Source of the DNA: Marthasterias glacialis
Lineage: Eukaryota; Echinodermata; Asteroidea; Forcipulatida; Asteriidae
Direction of reading: 5' to 3'
Length of the DNA stretch: 64,000 nt
NCBI GenBank assembly: GCA_911728455.2
Contig: OU452219.1
Location: 13,978,397 to 14,042,396, forward strand
The notes under the pieces are model-generated. The model was not told where the DNA came from. It worked only from the letters and a program-made list of their open reading frames with translations, and searched no databases. The stretch's first letter is position 1. The number at the start of each line of letters is the position of its first letter. Of the stretch, positions 51,201 through 57,200 are shown piece after piece. Made by a program: the position numbers and the translations under genes.

Positions 51201-54200
51201 TTAGTGCACTTATCATGAAGAGGAGGGGTTCGCCCCGGTTTGTCTGGCATGCGTTGGCAGCAGATTGCGCCAAATCACCCCGTAAACCCTTACAAGGTGC
51301 TATATAGTTGGGTCTCATAATTCAAGCCCAGTTCTTCGTACTTGTCATAAAAGTAGTGAGCTTTTTGAGACACCGATCAAAAAACTCTATCCAAGAACTG
51401 GTTATTGTAACACTTGAGAAAGTCAAGCATGTAACGGCCGTACTTACTAAAATGTAATTGACACATTTTTGGGGCAGGCAAGCTTGAATGTTATGTACAG
51501 ATGGAATTGAATCCTTTTTACGAACATGTATGTTTACTCCCAACTGAAGGGCGTTTGTTCCATCAGATCACACAAGAACGGGGTTTGAGATGCTCCAACT
51601 AATCAAGATGAAATAACTGCCATCTGCACCAGATCTATTAAGATTGTCTGTGCATACTGTGGCCTGAAACAAATTTCATCCTGTGGGTGAATTTGTAAAC
51701 ACGTTATATCATGAGCCACATCATTTGGTAGGCGTTGATTTATAAAAAACAAACAAACAAACAAACAATCAAACAAACAAACCAACAAACAACTGTTGCT
51801 CATGTGTTTCAGTGGCGTTTTTTTCTGTTTGTTTTCTCTCCAGCATGTCAGAATAGGATCAGTAGACGGTGTGAGTTTATCATTATCAGGTGAGACAATA
51901 TTCCTGCTGTAATTGTCAATGTTTTTTTCTTACATATATGTAATCATTTAACATTCAGTGCACCAACATTATGGAACAATTCTCCTCTTCACATCCGTCA
52001 GGCCTCATCTCTTGAATCCTTCAAAGCCACGTTAAAAACCCATTTGCTTGTAATTTAAGTTAGAACTACTTTTGTAACATCCTTTATTTATATTTTTGTT
52101 TATGGATGTCGCCAGACACACAAGGCCAGTAAGCCACTCGAGGTGTGGGCTACAAATCAATGTTTTTTTCCAGGGCCCGTTGCCACCTACTCCTGGGGCT
52201 GAAACAGGGTTACCCCTTTACAGTTCGTAAGGATGTAGGCTTGGGTATCATCCATCAGAAGCCTGGCTGGTAGAGCAGAAAGTTCTACCTCCCCAACTTT
52301 AACGAAGCAATTTTGGCTAAGTGCCTTGTTCAAGGACACAAGTGTCATGGCCGGGACTCGAACCCACACTTCGATGACTCAGCCACCAGAGCTTGAGTCC
52401 GACGCACTAACAACTCGGCCACAACACTCCACAAGCTTAAGTTAGTGCCGTGTCTTGGCCGACCAGATAAGAACATCCAAGTCAAGCTCTGGTGTTTCTG
52501 ATCAACAGAGTGTGGGTTCGAGTCCCTTTCTTGACACTTGTGTCCTTAAGCAAGACACTTAACCATTATTGCTGCATCCTTCGGATGGGACGTAAAGCCG
52601 TAGGTCTGATGTGTTGTGTAATGCGTGTAAAAGAACCCAGTGCACTTATCGCCTTATAGCATGTTCTAGAAATTTAAAAACAACCCTCATGGAGGTGCCC
52701 AATCAAGGAGACACAGTTTTGCCAAAACCAGGGTTCAGAAATGCCAAACTTATATCTGATTTCAGACATTTTTGTATGTCTGCTCTGTGAAAAAAGTAGC
52801 AGTTATTTTCTTCAGTTATTAAGAAATTGTGGTCTTTGATCTACTTCTCTATCACTGAGGATACTGTTCCCAAAACCTCCTTGTAATCTATAAATCCAGT
52901 GGGTTTGAAAAGGTGGAAATGCAGTCATGTCTACAAACCTAATATTTTGTGGATCCGAGTTTCAGAGCTTTTTTGGGGGGGGGGTCAGCAATGACTCTCA
53001 CCTGTGCCTTACAAGTATGAGGTACCAGGCCTGTACCTTCTCATGTTTCTTCAGGCCTACAGGTTGTAGCCCTAGCCACTCTTGAAGACGAGTTGGTTTC
53101 ATTCAGGGGATCAGGTTGGCTCAGTGGCTTTATTGGCGTGTCTTGGACGAGTGGATAAGAACATCCGAGTCAAGCTCTGGTGTTTCTGATCAGCAGAGTA
53201 TGGGTTCGAGTCCCGGTCGTGACACTTGTGTCCTTAAGCAAGACACTAAACCATTATTGCTTCGTCCTTCGGATGGGCTGTAAAGTCGTTGGTCCCGTGT
53301 GTTGTGTAATGCACGTAAAAGAACCCAGTGACAATTATCGCAAAGAGAAGGGGTTCGGTCCGGTGTTCCTGGTTTGATCGGCTGCAGATTGCGCCACAAC
53401 ACCTTGTGAACCATTACATGGTGCTATGTAAAGGAACAGGTCTCATACTTCAAAAACGTAACTCATCATACCTTGCAGGAAAAAATACTGAGCGCTATGA
53501 GAGACGCCCATAGGGTGTGATAAAGCGCTATATAAGAACTGCCTACTATTGTTATTATTAGTGGTTTCTTTCCCTGCCTTTCACCTCTGTGGACCCCGGT
53601 TTGAATCCTGGACCCGGAGCCTTGCATGCGGATTGGGTTTTCAGTCCCTAACTGATTGCTTGGGTTTGCCCCCCCCCCCCCCCCATTTGGGGTTTTCCTG
53701 CCACTTTTCTTCTCGTTTCCTAATCACTGCCTGTCATGGGCGCTTGCGCTGTTGGATAAATAATAACATTTTCAAAAAATAATACCAAATTATCAGAGGT
53801 AAATAATGCTATTTGTGTGCTTGAATGATACAGAAGGGGAAGACACGAGTCCAGGCAATACTTGCGGGCCGTTATCATCAAGTCCACCGGGAGGTCCTGG
53901 TAGCAAAGAGAAAGACATAGCTGCAGCAAGTACACCACCATCAAGCCCAGTGGTTGTTAATAACAGGTTTGGATCAAATAATACCTTATATCAGCCGTAT
54001 ATGTTTTCAAAGAAACAACCTAAATTTTGATATGGTATCTCAGATGTTTCAGAAGTGTTCTTCATGGTATTGTACGCCATTCAGTTCTCATTGAAAGAGA
54101 GCTGTGTCAAATTTGAAGCTGTGTAAACGGCTCGATGTGAGTTCAGACACAGAGTAAATTTGAGCAACGTGTATTTGCATCAATGTACATACATTCCCTG

Positions 54201-57200
54201 CACTTTCGTTTCTGTGCTTGTTTTTCGCAAACCTTTTATTTCGTGTCCATTGTTAGCAATAAATCTAAATACAAAGTGAAGCCTTGAACCAGCCTTGAAC
54301 TTGAATCTTGTCAAGAAATTAAGAGATGAACATAGTCTCTATTTGAAGTAGAGTACGTGTATGTTATCCCCGCAGTGGGAATAATGAATGACTTGATTTA
54401 TTTAATGGGCTTTGTTTTTATTCGAAAAGTGACAATGAACGGGGCCAAATTTCCTAGAAGCCATGTAAGCACCATGACTTGCTAAGCACAGAAGAATCTT
54501 GCTTAGCAGAAACAGGTTACCAGCCAAAATTCCATAAAGTGTACACTTTCGTGACTGGTGCTCCACTCATTTTTGGCTTAGCAAAGAACTTTGGTAAGCA
54601 GTAATTTCTGCTTGACAGCTTTATGATATTGGGCCTCAAACAGGGAACTCAACAAGTTATTTTAATTTCATGCTTAAAAGCACATATATGGCTCTTTGGA
54701 TGGTTACCATTTGCTGTGTGAAATGGTCTAATTGCAGAGTACCAACAACACATACTACATTTAGAGTAGCTTTTAGTTAAAATCTATAGCAATTTTAATT
54801 TTGCTTTTCAGGGGATGGTATATTGTGTTTTTTGATCTCTGTTTAAAAAACAAACCCCCAAAACAAAAACTGTGTAAAAAAAAAAAAAAACGACTATTGA
54901 AAATTTGATCTCAATCAGTGTGTGAGTTTTCCAATAAGTCAACATGATACAGGATTTTTCAGAGGCTCTGTTTATAAGAAATAACCCTGAATTTAGTATT
55001 CTTCTTTATCAATTCATCGCGTGCCCGGCAAAACGATGTAAGGGAAAGTTCCCGGTAAAAGGACGTAAGCAATTTATGTTAAAATTTGTGTGACGAGAAT
55101 TATGAGCGGGAAAGTTTGGTAAATTTGTTGCCATGCAAAAGTCTTTCTAAAAAAGGTTAAATTCTGCATGATGGGGAATGGGAAAACATGTCTTTTGGGT
55201 TAATTCTAGCAACAAAAATGTAACAAAAATGCCACATTTTTCATGTCTGGAGCCATTTTGTTGCTTACGTCCTTTTGTTACTGGGACGAACTACTTTATG
55301 TTCCCGGCAAAAGGGCGTAAGGCCTTACACCCTTTTGCCAGGCACACGACGAATTACATCTTAGCCTACAAAACAATGTACCATCTCTTATCACTACCAC
55401 ATTAAACGTAGTCACACATTGTGATGTAATAAGTGGGGCAACAGCAAAATTGTCTTTCTTTTCTGGTTAGCTGACAACATACATACATGCCAGTTTTGTT
55501 TAAAAAAAAAAAAAAAAAAAAAAAAATGAATTTACTTAAGGTGCATGGCCCAATTTTCACCGAAAGAATTCTTTTAATCTTTTAAAATTTATATTAAAAA
55601 AAACCCTGGTGTCACCACAATGTGGCAGGGCAGTAATACCAGAAATGGGAGACTTTGTTTAGCCTCATTAACATAACGATCATGTTGATTTAACAAAGCA
55701 TGTCAGTGAGTTTTCACCAAATCCTTTGTAGCCACCCCCACATTTGTGTTTTTTTTTGTTTTGTTTTTTTGTTTTCTTTTCCCCCCGTGCATGCATGTGT
55801 TCCTTCCACTTACCACAACAGAGAGGACACTGTCATGGAATCAAGGTAAATAACAAACTGTACTCAGGACCTCTTTTATTTTCATCAGTAAGAGAAGGGT
55901 AAAAACATTGTTTTTTGGGAATGCTGCGTCTATTCCAATCTTATAAGGCTAATCCGAGAAGCTCGTTCATGGGCGTTTACACCGTCGCAGCTGTGGCCGC
56001 CGCACGCGCGCGTCGACGCACACGCCCTGTGATCCCTCCATGCCGATTGGTACATATGCACGCTGACCCGCTATTGTCAAGTACGCGCGCTTGTGGCGGC
56101 CATGCTGCGGTGGTGTAAAACACTACAAATGACCGCTGCTTGGATTAGTGCATAGTTTTCAAAGGAACATTTAGTAGCTTCCGTATATAAAACAATTACT
56201 CCAAAACCAGAAGTACACATGTTTTTGAAGTGGACATTTTTTTTTATTGGAAGTAGTTTATACGGTGATAAGCTCTGACACCAATTTGACACTAAGTAGC
56301 GTTTTGTGTAGTTGAGACTTTATTTGCAAGTTAGGTTGCCAACAATGTTATGCCGATCCTCTTGATAACAACCCACAGAGGTAATGCTGCTTAAGATATG
56401 CCAAGGCAGCATTAATCCACCCCCCCAAAAAAACCAATCCAATGCAAGGCCCTATTTATACATCATTCCCTCTGAAAATGTTTCTGATAACAAGGATCGT
56501 CATTTCCAGAAAGCACTGTGTTTACCTTCTCTTAACAGCCACCGGCCATCATTGCTCAAGTCTGGCTGTCATCACGTGATTTAATGACTTAAGATGCATG
56601 TGGCTAGAACCTTCTAAACTGATTGTACAATGTTGCTTGAACCCTGCCCTGAACGAACATTCCTACATCGGAAGCCTCCTGAATCCAAATCGAACCAAAT
56701 CCTTCAGCAAGGACAAATCAACACACATTGCACTCTATCCAATCTCTATGTAAACATTTTTTTACAAGCATACTTTCTTTCTTAAAGTGTGCGATCTTTC
56801 AAACAATGTAAAATTTCTTGTTGTTTGATACCCTGCGCTTGTCATCAGGCTGCTTGAATTCTTTATAACCTTCATTTACTATGATACGATTCAGTCGGCT
56901 CTTTCGTTGTGAGTGCTTAATATCAAGTCACCGGTAAGGTGGGGGGTTGGGGTGGAGGGTGCAGCAGTGACACTTTACAACAAAGCCAATCTGAAAATGA
57001 AGACTACTCTAGAAAATGTACAGACCAGGCTGGAAAAACTTGAGAGGCAAAATGGCTGCTCCAACAGCTTTGGTCTTTTATCCTTTTATTATTATTTTGT
57101 TTATCCTGAACTCCCCCCCCCCCACTCCCATTTTTATTTTATCCTCCTGAATCCAAAGCAATTGGAGCGGCTACAAATAACACTATTGTTGCATTGGGAT

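Noticed and set aside
51747..51791. CAAA-rich direct repeats considered as a CRISPR-like array
   Set aside because: Simple tetranucleotide microsatellite in animal DNA, no spacers.
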